A model generated the notes under the pieces. The model had not been told where the DNA came from, ran no database searches, and saw nothing but the letters and a program-made list of their open reading frames with translations. Positions 26,597 through 33,379 of a stretch of 56,467 bases of DNA are shown here, piece by piece; the first letter of the stretch is position 1, and every line of letters starts with the position of its first letter. A program made the translations under genes and the position numbers. The stretch lies in NCBI GenBank assembly GCA_027023305.1, contig JALVVR010000015.1, positions 1-56,467 of the forward strand. Reading direction: 5' to 3'. Source of the stretch: Campylobacterales bacterium (GTDB lineage: Bacteria > Campylobacterota > Campylobacteria > Campylobacterales > QNZT01).

Positions 26597-26768
26597 TTTT
26601 CTAAAGGAGATATTTTTTAGAAAAGCACACTTTTATGCTTCGCAACATAATATTTTTTGTTAAAATTTCAAAACTCGCTTCGCTCAGACAGTTGAAATTT
26701 TTCGCCTTGGCGAACACAAAATAAATTATTTAAAAAATATAATTCTAAAAAAACTCTCTTTAAAAAAT
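26597..26768. repeat. Palindrome-rich intergenic element B with imperfect terminal inverted repeats
   Basis: The ends (26597-26624 and 26741-26768) are imperfect inverted copies of about 27 bases, both showing TAAAG, GAG and TTTTTTAGAA in order. The left end also forms its own 9-bp hairpin TTTTCTAAA/TTTAGAAAA. Inside are AAAATTTCAA (26662-26671) pairing TTGAAATTTT (26692-26701), and TTCGCC/GGCGAA (26701-26714). The core ACTCGCTTCGCTCAG resembles element A at 1981-2014 read on the minus strand. Size and structure suggest a miniature inverted-repeat element or a processed hairpin repeat. No coding sequence is inside. Confidence 0.5.
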
Positions 26769-26790
26769 CTAGCTATATAAAGGAATTGTT

Positions 26791-27220
26791 ATGGATTTTA
26801 AGCTCAAAAATGGAGATGATATAAAAGAGGTTTTAAAAGCTGCCTATGATATGGAGCTTGATGTTAGTGGTGGTTGGGGATATGATGAAAACTTTCCTAC
26901 TATCATAGGAAAAGATAATCAAACTCCTAAAAATCAGCTTGAGTATATGTTAGCTAGTATGAGAGTTAACTTAGAGATGAATATAACTCAACCAAGAGAG
27001 TAGATTTGGTGGGATAAATGTAAGTGAGCTTAAAAGAGAAGTGGTTGGAGAGTTAGAAAAAGTTAGTTATGAAGTAAGTGCTATGAAGGAGAGTGATTAT
27101 GCTTCTTTTATACAAGAGTATAAAGATAACTTTGAAAAAAGTGATTTTGATATGGAAGGGCATTTTAAAAGAAGAAAAGAGGCTACTTTGAAGAGGGAGA
27201 TAGTTTATTTCTTCAAGTAA
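26791..27220 (+). pseudogene. Conserved hypothetical gene interrupted by a frameshift
   Basis: The first 70 codons (26791-27003) start at ATG with AAGGA upstream and end at TAG 27001. The next frame continues without any start codon near the junction, as RFGGINVSELKREVVGELEK and on to TAA 27218. Removing T27001 joins the two into one protein of about 142 residues, reading PRE-RFGGINVSE. The product looks like a conserved Campylobacterota protein that I cannot name. The cause could be a real mutation, a sequencing error or, less likely, programmed frameshifting. Confidence 0.65.
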
Positions 27221-27246
27221 TCTTAAAAAAATCTCTTAAAAAAATC
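27221..27246 (+). repeat. 13-base tandem repeat, two copies
   Basis: TCTTAAAAAAATC occurs twice without interruption (27221-27233 and 27234-27246), in the AT-rich gap between the frameshifted gene and the heptose operon promoter. No function is evident. Confidence 0.8.
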
Positions 27247-27273
27247 AATAATTTAATTTATATAAATCTTCAT

Positions 27274-27279
27274 TATAAT
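27274..27279 (+). promoter_or_regulatory. -10 box (TATAAT) upstream of the TPR/heptose operon
   Basis: TATAAT after CTTCAT predicts a start near 27285 and a leader of about 33 bases before the ATG at 27318. Confidence 0.55.
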
Positions 27280-27317
27280 ACAACAATTTTTAACCTCAAC
27301 TAGGAAATATTTAACGA

Positions 27318-28037
27318 ATGATTAAAAAAATTATAACTATTTGCATTTTGCTGTTTGTTACTGTTAGCTTGAATGCAAGGGAATTTCCTATTTGTAAAGA
27401 TTATTACTCTATCAAAGAGGGTGAAAAAGAGCAAAAAGAGAAGTTTTTGCAAAAAGTTTTAAAAAGTGAACCTCAAAATGTAGAGTGTATGTTAAAACTA
27501 GCCTCTGTTTACTTTAGAACAGGCAAAGTTTCTGAGGGGTTTGACCTCATAACAGCTGCATATAAACTTGATCCAAAATTTGTAAAAAAAGCAAAAATTT
27601 CTAAGATTTTAGATTTAGCACTTAGGCTTAGTGACCTTAGACAAAGAGCAAACAAATCAAAAGATTTTAAACTATGGAATGAGCTAGGAGATATATACTT
27701 TGATATGGGGATTTTTAAAGAGGCAAAGTTTGCTTATGAAAATAGTATTGAATTAAATAAAAATCAAGAGAGTAAAAAGATACTTTTATCTATCTGTTAT
27801 GGAAATGAGAGTGATTTAAAAAGTGCAAAAGATATTTTAGTAGAGGTATTACAAGAAAATCCAGATAGCTTTTATGCAAATTATTACTATGCAAAGCTTC
27901 TAAAAAATGAATTAAATGACAAAAGATGGAAAATATATATGCAAAAAGCTTGGAAATTGGTAGATAGTGCGAAGCTTGCAAGTGATGGGCAAAGAGAGTA
28001 CTTAAAAGAGGATATAGTAAATGAACTCGAAAACTAA
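27318..28037 (+). CDS. Secreted or periplasmic TPR protein
   Basis: A 239-residue protein with a signal peptide ([13 protein letters not shown], cleavage after about residue 21) followed by TPR-like helical pairs, for example [45 protein letters not shown] and [14 protein letters not shown]. It probably acts as a periplasmic interaction scaffold; no enzyme domain is visible. It overlaps gmhB by 17 bases and so leads the heptose operon. Whether it has a role in LPS synthesis is only suggested by position. Confidence 0.75.
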   Translation: MIKKIITICILLFVTVSLNAREFPICKDYYSIKEGEKEQKEKFLQKVLKSEPQNVECMLKLASVYFRTGKVSEGFDLITAAYKLDPKFVKKAKISKILDLALRLSDLRQRANKSKDFKLWNELGDIYFDMGIFKEAKFAYENSIELNKNQESKKILLSICYGNESDLKSAKDILVEVLQENPDSFYANYYYAKLLKNELNDKRWKIYMQKAWKLVDSAKLASDGQREYLKEDIVNELEN

Positions 28038-28467
28038 AGCTGTTTTTTTAGATAGAGATGGTGTTATAAATATAGACAAAAGTTATGTTTATAAAATAGA
28101 AGATTTTGAGTTTATAGATGGGATATTTGATTCTCTTAGATCGTATCAAGAGAAAGGATATCTTTTAATTGTGGTAACAAATCAGTCTGGAATAGGGCGA
28201 GGATACTACACGGAAGAAGATTTTCAAAAACTAACTGCATATATGTTAGAAGAGTTTAAAAAAGAGGGTATAGAGATAGCAAAGGTATATCACTGTAATC
28301 ACTCTCCAGAAGAGGGTTGTGAGTGTAGAAAACCAAGCCCTGGTATGCTAATAAGGGCAAAAGAAGAGTTTGATATAGATATGAAAAACTCTATCATGAT
28401 AGGGGATAAAGATAGTGATATGGAAGCTGGCAGAAGAGCTGGTGTAAGGGAGTGTATCAAAGTATAA
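28021..28467 (+). CDS. gmhB: D-glycero-beta-D-manno-heptose-1,7-bisphosphate 7-phosphatase
   Basis: HAD-family phosphatase of the ADP-heptose pathway. The nucleophile motif is LDRDGVIN near residue 10. [10 protein letters not shown] follows, then the structural zinc site [14 protein letters not shown] (Cys-x-His ... Cys-x-Cys), and the acidic motif [10 protein letters not shown]. At 148 residues it is at the short end of the family, ending soon after the last motif. GAGG lies upstream of the ATG inside the TPR gene. The next gene has its own promoter close behind. Confidence 0.92.
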   Translation: MNSKTKAVFLDRDGVINIDKSYVYKIEDFEFIDGIFDSLRSYQEKGYLLIVVTNQSGIGRGYYTEEDFQKLTAYMLEEFKKEGIEIAKVYHCNHSPEEGCECRKPSPGMLIRAKEEFDIDMKNSIMIGDKDSDMEAGRRAGVRECIKV

Positions 28468-28483
28468 TTTGGGTTTAAAACTG

Positions 28484-28489
28484 TATAAT
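28484..28489 (+). promoter_or_regulatory. Internal -10 box (TATAAT) for hldD
   Basis: TATAAT after AAACTG lies two bases before the ATG at 28491, so the transcript would begin past that codon. This supports ATG 28515 as the true hldD start and gives the distal heptose genes their own promoter. Confidence 0.5.
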
Positions 28490-28514
28490 CATGACAAAAC
28501 AAACAAGGAAGTTC

Positions 28515-29525
28515 ATGAGATATATAGATGATGACTTAAAAGACAAATTTATACTTATAACTGGTGGAGCTGGATTTATAGGTAGTAATCTAGCTTTTTA
28601 TTTTCAAGAAAATCATCCAGATGCAAAAGTTGTTGTAGTTGATAAGTTTAGAAGTGGAGAAACTTTTACTAATGGCAACTTAAAAAGTTTTGGACACTTT
28701 AAAAATCTTATCGGTTTTAATGGTGAAGTTATCAGTGGTGATATAAATGATGAAGATTTGATACAAAATCTAATGGAAAACTATAAGTTTGACTATATCT
28801 TCCATGAAGCTGCTATAAGTGACACTACAGTACCCGAACAAGACCTCATGATAAAGACAAATGTAAATGCTTATAAAGATTTATTAGATATCGCAGTGCT
28901 TCATAAGGCAAACATGATTTATGCTTCAAGTGCAGCTACTTATGGAGATAGTGATGTTTTCAAAGTTGGATTTGAGAGTCCAAACAATGTCTATGGATTT
29001 TCTAAAGTAATGATGGACAATATAACAGATGAGTACCTAAAAAGTGGTGTGGATATAGATATAGTAGGGCTTAGGTATTTTAATGTTTATGGTGGGCGAG
29101 AATTTTTTAAAAATAAAACTGCTTCAACAGTAGTGCAGTTTGGTCATCAGCTTTTAAAGGGCGATAAGATTAAACTATTTGAGGGAAGTGACAAGATACT
29201 AAGAGATTTTATCTACATAGAAGATGTTGTACAAGCAAATATAAAAGCTATGAAGCCTAAAAAAAGTGGTATTTATAATGTAGGAACAGGAAAAGCTAGA
29301 AGTTTCCAAGATATAGCTGATATTGTATCAAGTGAGCTTGGTATAAAAGAAGAGTATGAATATATCAAAAATCCTTATATAGGGCAGTATCAGTTTTTTA
29401 CCCAGGCAAATGTAAGTGATACAAAAAAGTTTTTAGGATATGAGCCAAATTTTGAGCTTGAAGATGGAATAAGAGAATATATACCAGAGATAAAGAGACT
29501 TTTTGAAAATGAGGTTAAAAAGTGA
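28515..29525 (+). CDS. hldD: ADP-L-glycero-D-manno-heptose 6-epimerase
   Basis: Last step in making ADP-L-glycero-D-manno-heptose for the LPS inner core. The 336-residue short-chain dehydrogenase has the NADP-binding GGAGFIGSN near its N-terminus, SSAATYG, and the catalytic Tyr-x3-Lys in VYGFSKVMMD. The ATG at 28515, with AAGGA five to six bases upstream, is preferred over 28491, which lies at the predicted transcription start. The stop overlaps the following antitoxin-like gene by one base. Confidence 0.93.
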   Translation: MRYIDDDLKDKFILITGGAGFIGSNLAFYFQENHPDAKVVVVDKFRSGETFTNGNLKSFGHFKNLIGFNGEVISGDINDEDLIQNLMENYKFDYIFHEAAISDTTVPEQDLMIKTNVNAYKDLLDIAVLHKANMIYASSAATYGDSDVFKVGFESPNNVYGFSKVMMDNITDEYLKSGVDIDIVGLRYFNVYGGREFFKNKTASTVVQFGHQLLKGDKIKLFEGSDKILRDFIYIEDVVQANIKAMKPKKSGIYNVGTGKARSFQDIADIVSSELGIKEEYEYIKNPYIGQYQFFTQANVSDTKKFLGYEPNFELEDGIREYIPEIKRLFENEVKK

Positions 29526-29710
29526 TGGAAATCTGTGATTTAGGATTTGAAGAGAAGATTGCTTTGATGGAGCAGTTGTGGGAGGATTTAAGTAGAGAGC
29601 ATGAAAATGAAATAATCCCTGATTGGCATCATGAAATTTTAAAGCAAAGAGAAGACTCTCAAAATTTTGAGTATATTGATAGTGTAAGGATAAGGTTAAA
29701 AAGTGAATAA
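29525..29710 (+). CDS. Orphan antitoxin-like protein (addiction-module, Unstab_antitox type)
   Basis: A 61-residue acidic protein. The pattern LGFEEKIALMEQLWEDLS followed by IPDWHHEILKQRE matches the small 'addiction module' family normally paired with a RelE/ParE toxin. No toxin gene lies on either side: it is placed exactly between hldD (one-base overlap) and hldE (eight-base overlap). It may be a relic of a TA pair, a decoy against other toxins, or something recruited to the operon. ATG 29525 is used; GTG 29522 is the alternative. Confidence 0.65.
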   Translation: MEICDLGFEEKIALMEQLWEDLSREHENEIIPDWHHEILKQREDSQNFEYIDSVRIRLKSE

Positions 29711-31079
29711 AAAACCAAATATTTTAGTAATAGGTGATTTGATGGTTGATCACTATCTTTATGGAATCGTAGATAGGATTTCCCCTGAAGCTCCTGTGCA
29801 GATTGTTGATGTAAAAAAAGAAGAGATTTTGATGGGTGGAGCTGGAAATGTTATTAACAACCTTCTCTCACTTGGTGCAAAAGTTGGTGTTTGCTCTGTT
29901 ATCGGAGATGATGAAGGTGGAGAGTTTTTACATGAAAGACTTGGACAAAAGGGAGTTGTAAAAGAGGGGTTAGTTACTCAAAAGGGTAGAAAAACTTCTC
30001 ATAAGAGTAGAGTTATGGCTTCACATCAGCAGATAGTTCGTATAGATAAAGAGGACAAAGAGGATATATCACAAGAGAGTAGCGAAACTATACTTTTAAG
30101 AGCGAAGATAGTTATGCCTTTTTATGATGCAGTAGTTTTGAGTGACTATAAAAAGGGAGTTTTGAGTGATGCTCTAACTCAGGATATAATCTCTCTTGCA
30201 AAGTCACAAGGTAAGATTGTTTTAGCTGATCCAAAAGGTAGTGATTATAGTAAATACAAGGGTGCAACACTTCTTACTCCAAACAAAAAAGAAGCTATTG
30301 AAGCAACGGGTATAGATATAAAAGATGAAGATAGTTTAAAAAAGGCTTTAAAAAAGTTAAAAGATGAGATAAGTTTAGATTACTCAGTTATTACACTCTC
30401 TGAAGAGGGTATTGCTATCTTAGATGATGAGTTTGAAAAACTTCCTACGGTTGCTAAAGATGTTTTTGATGTAACTGGTGCTGGAGATACTGTTATATCT
30501 GCTATAACTATATCTTTGGTAGAGGGAAAAAGTATAAAAGAGTCAGTAGAGTTTGCAAACAAAGCAGCTGCAGTGGCAGTTAGTCATGTGGGTTGTTATG
30601 CAGTTAAAAAAGAGGATATAGATAGCTTAGATAAAGATAGTGGTGTTGTAAGCTTAGATGAACTAATAGAACTTTTACCAAAAGACAAAAAAATAGTCTT
30701 TACAAATGGTTGTTTTGACATACTTCATGCAGGACATGTTAAGTATTTAAAAGAAGCAAAAAGTTTTGGAGACTTGCTTATAGTTGGATTAAATTCAGAT
30801 GAGAGTATAAAAAGATTAAAAGGGGATAGTCGTCCTATAAATACTTCAGATGATAGAGCTGCTGTTTTATCTGCATTAAAAGCAGTTGATTTTGTAGTAG
30901 AGTTTGGAGATGATACTCCTTATGAGCTTATCAAAGCTATTAAGCCTGATATTTTAGTAAAAGGTGGAGACTATGAGGGCAAAGAGGTTGTTGGTAGTGA
31001 TATAGCAAAAGAGACTAGATTAGTACAGTTTGTTGATGGAAAAAGTACAAGTAACATAATAAAAAGGTGTGCATCATGA
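29703..31079 (+). CDS. hldE: Bifunctional heptose-7-phosphate kinase / heptose-1-phosphate adenylyltransferase
   Basis: A 458-residue fusion. The N-terminal PfkB-type kinase (about 1-310) has [16 protein letters not shown] and the anion hole [12 protein letters not shown]. The C-terminal nucleotidyltransferase (about 325-458) has [17 protein letters not shown] with the HxGH motif and ends SNIIKR. It carries out the kinase and adenylyl steps on either side of GmhB. The start is GTG 29703, overlapping the antitoxin-like gene; AAGG lies about nine bases upstream. Length matches HldE. Confidence 0.96.
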   Translation: MNKKPNILVIGDLMVDHYLYGIVDRISPEAPVQIVDVKKEEILMGGAGNVINNLLSLGAKVGVCSVIGDDEGGEFLHERLGQKGVVKEGLVTQKGRKTSHKSRVMASHQQIVRIDKEDKEDISQESSETILLRAKIVMPFYDAVVLSDYKKGVLSDALTQDIISLAKSQGKIVLADPKGSDYSKYKGATLLTPNKKEAIEATGIDIKDEDSLKKALKKLKDEISLDYSVITLSEEGIAILDDEFEKLPTVAKDVFDVTGAGDTVISAITISLVEGKSIKESVEFANKAAAVAVSHVGCYAVKKEDIDSLDKDSGVVSLDELIELLPKDKKIVFTNGCFDILHAGHVKYLKEAKSFGDLLIVGLNSDESIKRLKGDSRPINTSDDRAAVLSALKAVDFVVEFGDDTPYELIKAIKPDILVKGGDYEGKEVVGSDIAKETRLVQFVDGKSTSNIIKRCAS

Positions 31080-31663
31080 TGGGTATGATAAATAGTGAGT
31101 TAAATTCACATAAAGAGACAATAGAAAAAACGATAGAAGAGCTTCAAAACTTTATATACACTGCTTGTGTGATAGTAAGTGAATCTATTGTTGATGGTAA
31201 AAAGTTACTGATATTTGGAAATGGAGGAAGTGCAGCAGATGCACAACATATCGCTGCTGAGCTTACAGGAAGATACAAGAGTGAGAGAGGAGGGCTTCCT
31301 GCAATAGCTCTTACTACTGATACTTCTGCTTTAACTGCTATCGGAAATGATTATGGTTATAAAGAAGTTTTTAAAAGGCAAGTAGAAGCACTAGCTAACA
31401 GGGGTGATGTAGTTATCGGCATAAGTACAAGTGGAAATAGTAAAAATGTCATAAAAGCACTAAAAAAAGCAAAAAAACGAGGTTGTAAAACTATAGGATT
31501 TAGTGGAAAAGATGGTGGAGAGATGAATGAGGTATGTGATATAAATATAGTAGTTCCTTCAAATAATACTCCAAGAATCCAAGAGATGCATATCCTGATA
31601 GGGCATATTATCTGTCAAGCTGTGGATAATGAGTGGGAGATTAAGAAACTAGAAGCTAAATAG
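31076..31663 (+). CDS. gmhA: Phosphoheptose (sedoheptulose-7-phosphate) isomerase
   Basis: First step of heptose synthesis. The 195-residue SIS-domain protein has [37 protein letters not shown] and [14 protein letters not shown], all typical of GmhA. ATG 31076 overlaps the hldE stop (ATGA) with AAGG eight bases upstream; GTG 31067 is less likely. This closes the heptose operon. The next 94 bases are non-coding. Confidence 0.95.
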   Translation: MMGMINSELNSHKETIEKTIEELQNFIYTACVIVSESIVDGKKLLIFGNGGSAADAQHIAAELTGRYKSERGGLPAIALTTDTSALTAIGNDYGYKEVFKRQVEALANRGDVVIGISTSGNSKNVIKALKKAKKRGCKTIGFSGKDGGEMNEVCDINIVVPSNNTPRIQEMHILIGHIICQAVDNEWEIKKLEAK

Positions 31664-31757
31664 CATTTTAATATGAGGGTATCTTAGCTCTTCATAATAT
31701 TTAAAAAAACAAGAAAAAAGTGATGATGAGATGAATTTACTATTAGGCATTAAATAA

Positions 31758-32078
31758 ATGTATAAATATAAAGTTTTTAATTCATCATTAATTTCGTTTG
31801 ATACTAATAGTCAATATGAGATATTCTTTGCTAGGCTATATGCTCAATTGGAAAAAATAGGTGTTCCTATGATTAAACTCACTAATTTATGGAAAGTTGA
31901 TGAGTATGATAGGATTTTTGAAATAAATAGTGATTTGGGAAATTTTAAAATTATACTTGATATGTATGGTGAAGTTTTTATTCAGATAAAAAATAATGAT
32001 AAGCTTTTTAAACAAATTTACTTTTTGCTTAAAAAAAGTAAAGATTTTAAAGAAAATGAGGACTTAGAATCAAAATAA
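31758..32078 (+). CDS. Hypothetical small protein 1 of accessory island
   Basis: A 106-residue AT-rich gene of unrecognised family. The predicted layout is a helix (YEIFFARLYAQLEKIG), a beta region with EINSDLGNFKIILDMYG and EVFIQIKN, then a basic C-terminal helix. No signal peptide or membrane segment. The ribosome binding site is weak (AGG about 11 bases upstream). A terminator-like hairpin follows nine bases after the stop. The size and alpha-beta layout recall small immunity-type proteins, but that is only an impression. Confidence 0.5.
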   Translation: MYKYKVFNSSLISFDTNSQYEIFFARLYAQLEKIGVPMIKLTNLWKVDEYDRIFEINSDLGNFKIILDMYGEVFIQIKNNDKLFKQIYFLLKKSKDFKENEDLESK

Positions 32079-32087
32079 AGACAAAAA

Positions 32088-32109
32088 ATGAGGGGTCTAG
32101 CCCCTTCAT
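32088..32109 (+). terminator. Repeated hairpin, copy 1
   Basis: ATGAGGGG (32088-32095) pairs with CCCTTCAT (32102-32109) with one G-U pair. It is preceded by an A-run and followed by GATATTTT. A near-identical hairpin follows the next small gene at 32514-32534. Confidence 0.5.
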
Positions 32110-32182
32110 GATATTTTACTCAAAAGTTCAAGACCCATTGCAGGTTGAAAGTAGTCCTATAGATATTTTTAATAGACTTAAA

Positions 32183-32188
32183 TAAAAT
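32183..32188 (+). promoter_or_regulatory. -10 box (TAAAAT) for hypothetical gene 2
   Basis: TAAAAT after GACTTAAA predicts a start near 32195, shortly before the AAAGGGAAG ribosome binding site of the gene at 32210. Confidence 0.4.
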
Positions 32189-32209
32189 CGACCTAACTAA
32201 AGGGAAGAA

Positions 32210-32509
32210 ATGATATTTGATGAAATGGTACTTAATAAAAGAGTTGATGATAGATATGAGTTTTTATCTAAATTAGGAAAATATTTAAGAAATCATTTTG
32301 ATATTGTTAAAGAACATGATAGTACACATTATATTGATTATGTCTATATTACGATAGAATATAAGAATTTAAAAATTAAATTATATTGGTGTGATGAGAT
32401 AGATAATTATGAAAAAATATGTATAGATGTTGTTTCTTATGATGGGAAAAATATTAACAGTGATATTATAGAAGAAATTAAAGAAATAATTAAGAAATAT
32501 AGCTCTTAA
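32210..32509 (+). CDS. Hypothetical small protein 2 of accessory island
   Basis: A 99-residue protein of unrecognised family with a good ribosome binding site (AAAGGGAAG). The layout is an N-terminal helix (YEFLSKLGKYLRNHF), beta strands with DYVYITIEYKNLKIKLYW and KICIDVVSYDG, then a C-terminal helix IIEEIKEIIKK. The order of elements is like hypothetical protein 1, though identity is low. Soluble, no signal peptide. It has its own promoter and is followed by the second copy of the repeated hairpin. Confidence 0.55.
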   Translation: MIFDEMVLNKRVDDRYEFLSKLGKYLRNHFDIVKEHDSTHYIDYVYITIEYKNLKIKLYWCDEIDNYEKICIDVVSYDGKNINSDIIEEIKEIIKKYSS

Positions 32510-32513
32510 AGAA

Positions 32514-32534
32514 ATGAGGGGCTTGCCCTTTCAT
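32514..32534 (+). terminator. Repeated hairpin, copy 2
   Basis: ATGAGGGG (32514-32521) pairs with CCTTTCAT (32527-32534). Where copy 1 has C, copy 2 has T, and the G-U pair keeps the stem, which suggests selection on structure. About 35 bases are shared between the copies. Confidence 0.5.
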
Positions 32535-32584
32535 GAAAATACTTTAACTTTTATGGAAGTTAGACTATTTTATACTTTTTGTAG

Positions 32585-32590
32585 TATAAT
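32585..32590 (+). promoter_or_regulatory. -10 box (TATAAT) placed for a leaderless transcript
   Basis: TATAAT after TTTTTGTAG ends five bases before the ATG at 32596, so transcription would begin at or beside the A of that codon. No ribosome binding site is present. Confidence 0.55.
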
Positions 32591-32595
32591 CACTC

Positions 32596-32826
32596 ATGGC
32601 AAAAATAGATGAGATAAAAGAGATATTAAATACATTGCGAATTACTATGAGTATTATTGCTGGTATTATTGTTGTTTTAGTAGGTAAGATATTTACTAAG
32701 TTTGAAAATAACCAGTTTGATTTTATATTTTGGATTACTATTATTGTAACGATATTAGTTATCTTTGCAGAAGCTATAGTTATATATAATATTTCTAAAA
32801 AAACAAAAGAAATAAAGGATTTATGA
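32596..32826 (+). CDS. Small two-span membrane protein, probably leaderless
   Basis: A 76-residue protein with two membrane helices (about 15-34 and 42-65), a short charged N-terminus MAKIDEIKEIL and a basic tail NISKKTKEIKDL. I do not recognise a family. The -10 box lies directly before the ATG and there is no ribosome binding site, so the mRNA appears leaderless. It overlaps a 29-residue hydrophobic ORF by one base. A holin-like, toxin-like or sensor role cannot be told apart from sequence. Confidence 0.5.
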   Translation: MAKIDEIKEILNTLRITMSIIAGIIVVLVGKIFTKFENNQFDFIFWITIIVTILVIFAEAIVIYNISKKTKEIKDL

Positions 32827-32915
32827 TGGATATGCCAATTCTTGCACTGTTGTTAGTAGTTTTAAGTGCAGTTTTACTTACTTTTTATAGTGCAATAAAA
32901 CTTTCAGAAGGATGA
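32826..32915 (+). CDS. 29-residue hydrophobic peptide
   Basis: ATG 32826 overlaps the preceding stop (TGATG) and opens a 29-codon frame ending TGA 32913-32915. The peptide begins MDMPILALLLVVLSAVLL and ends YSAIKLSEG, giving one membrane helix with short polar ends. No separate ribosome binding site is present, so expression would depend on coupling to the two-span protein. Too short for family assignment; real-gene status is inferred from the tight overlap and clean hydrophobic profile. Confidence 0.4.
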   Translation: MDMPILALLLVVLSAVLLTFYSAIKLSEG

Positions 32916-32964
32916 TTTAAAATAAATAATGGGGCAGACTTTTTCATATCCTAAAGAGTCTATA

Positions 32965-33321
32965 TTAAATAGCCTCTTTAGGATTTAAATCACTCAAATG
33001 AACCCACTTTAGTTTTGCTCCTCCAACTAAGTGAAAATGTAGGTGCATAACTTCTTGTCCTCCGTTTTCTCCTATGTTTGTTAGAAGTCTGTATCCATCT
33101 TTATCTAGTCTCATTTTTTTAGCTACTTCTTGGATGAAAGTAGTCATTTTTGACATAAGTTCTGGGGAGATTTCTTGAAAGTTTTGGACATGAACTTTTG
33201 GGATTATAAGTAGGTGGATTGGGGCTATTGGATTTATGTCATGAAAAGCTAAAAAATCGTCGTTTTCTAACTCTATGTTTGCAGGAATCTCTTTATTTAC
33301 TATTTTACAAAATATACACAT
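32965..33321 (-). CDS. HIT-family nucleotide-binding protein (HINT-like)
   Basis: A 118-residue histidine-triad hydrolase. It has MCIFCKIVNKEIPANI at the N-terminus, AFHDINPIAPIHLLIIPKVH, NIGENGGQEV, and the catalytic triad HLHFHLVGG. HINT proteins hydrolyse purine nucleoside phosphoramidates; the physiological substrate is uncertain. AAGGA precedes the ATG, and it diverges from glnS with a shared -10 element. A 10-bp inverted repeat TCCTAAAGAG/CTCTTTAGGA (32949-32983) spans its 3' end. Confidence 0.92.
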   Translation of the reverse strand: MCIFCKIVNKEIPANIELENDDFLAFHDINPIAPIHLLIIPKVHVQNFQEISPELMSKMTTFIQEVAKKMRLDKDGYRLLTNIGENGGQEVMHLHFHLVGGAKLKWVHLSDLNPKEAI

Positions 33322-33346
33322 ATTAGTCCTTTTATAGAATTTTTGT

Positions 33347-33353
33347 TATTATA
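33347..33353. promoter_or_regulatory. Shared divergent -10 element for the HIT gene and glnS
   Basis: The heptamer TATTATA reads TATTAT on plus (33347-33352, after TTTTTGT) and TATAAT on minus (33353-33348). Starts would be near 33359 on plus and 33341 on minus. Confidence 0.55.
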
Positions 33354-33379
33354 TTACTATTTTACTTATAAGGCAGATG

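Noticed and set aside
26995..27005. Programmed +1 frameshifting at GAG-TAG.
   Set aside because: There is no slippery codon or upstream Shine-Dalgarno-like stimulator as in prfB. A simple one-base insertion explains the data better, though it is left open in the finding.
32190..32560. Integron-like attC core sites (ACCTAAC before gene 2 and GTTAGAC after it) in the small-gene island.
   Set aside because: The short degenerate cores match often by chance, the spacing encloses a whole gene, and no imperfect attC fold or integrase is seen.
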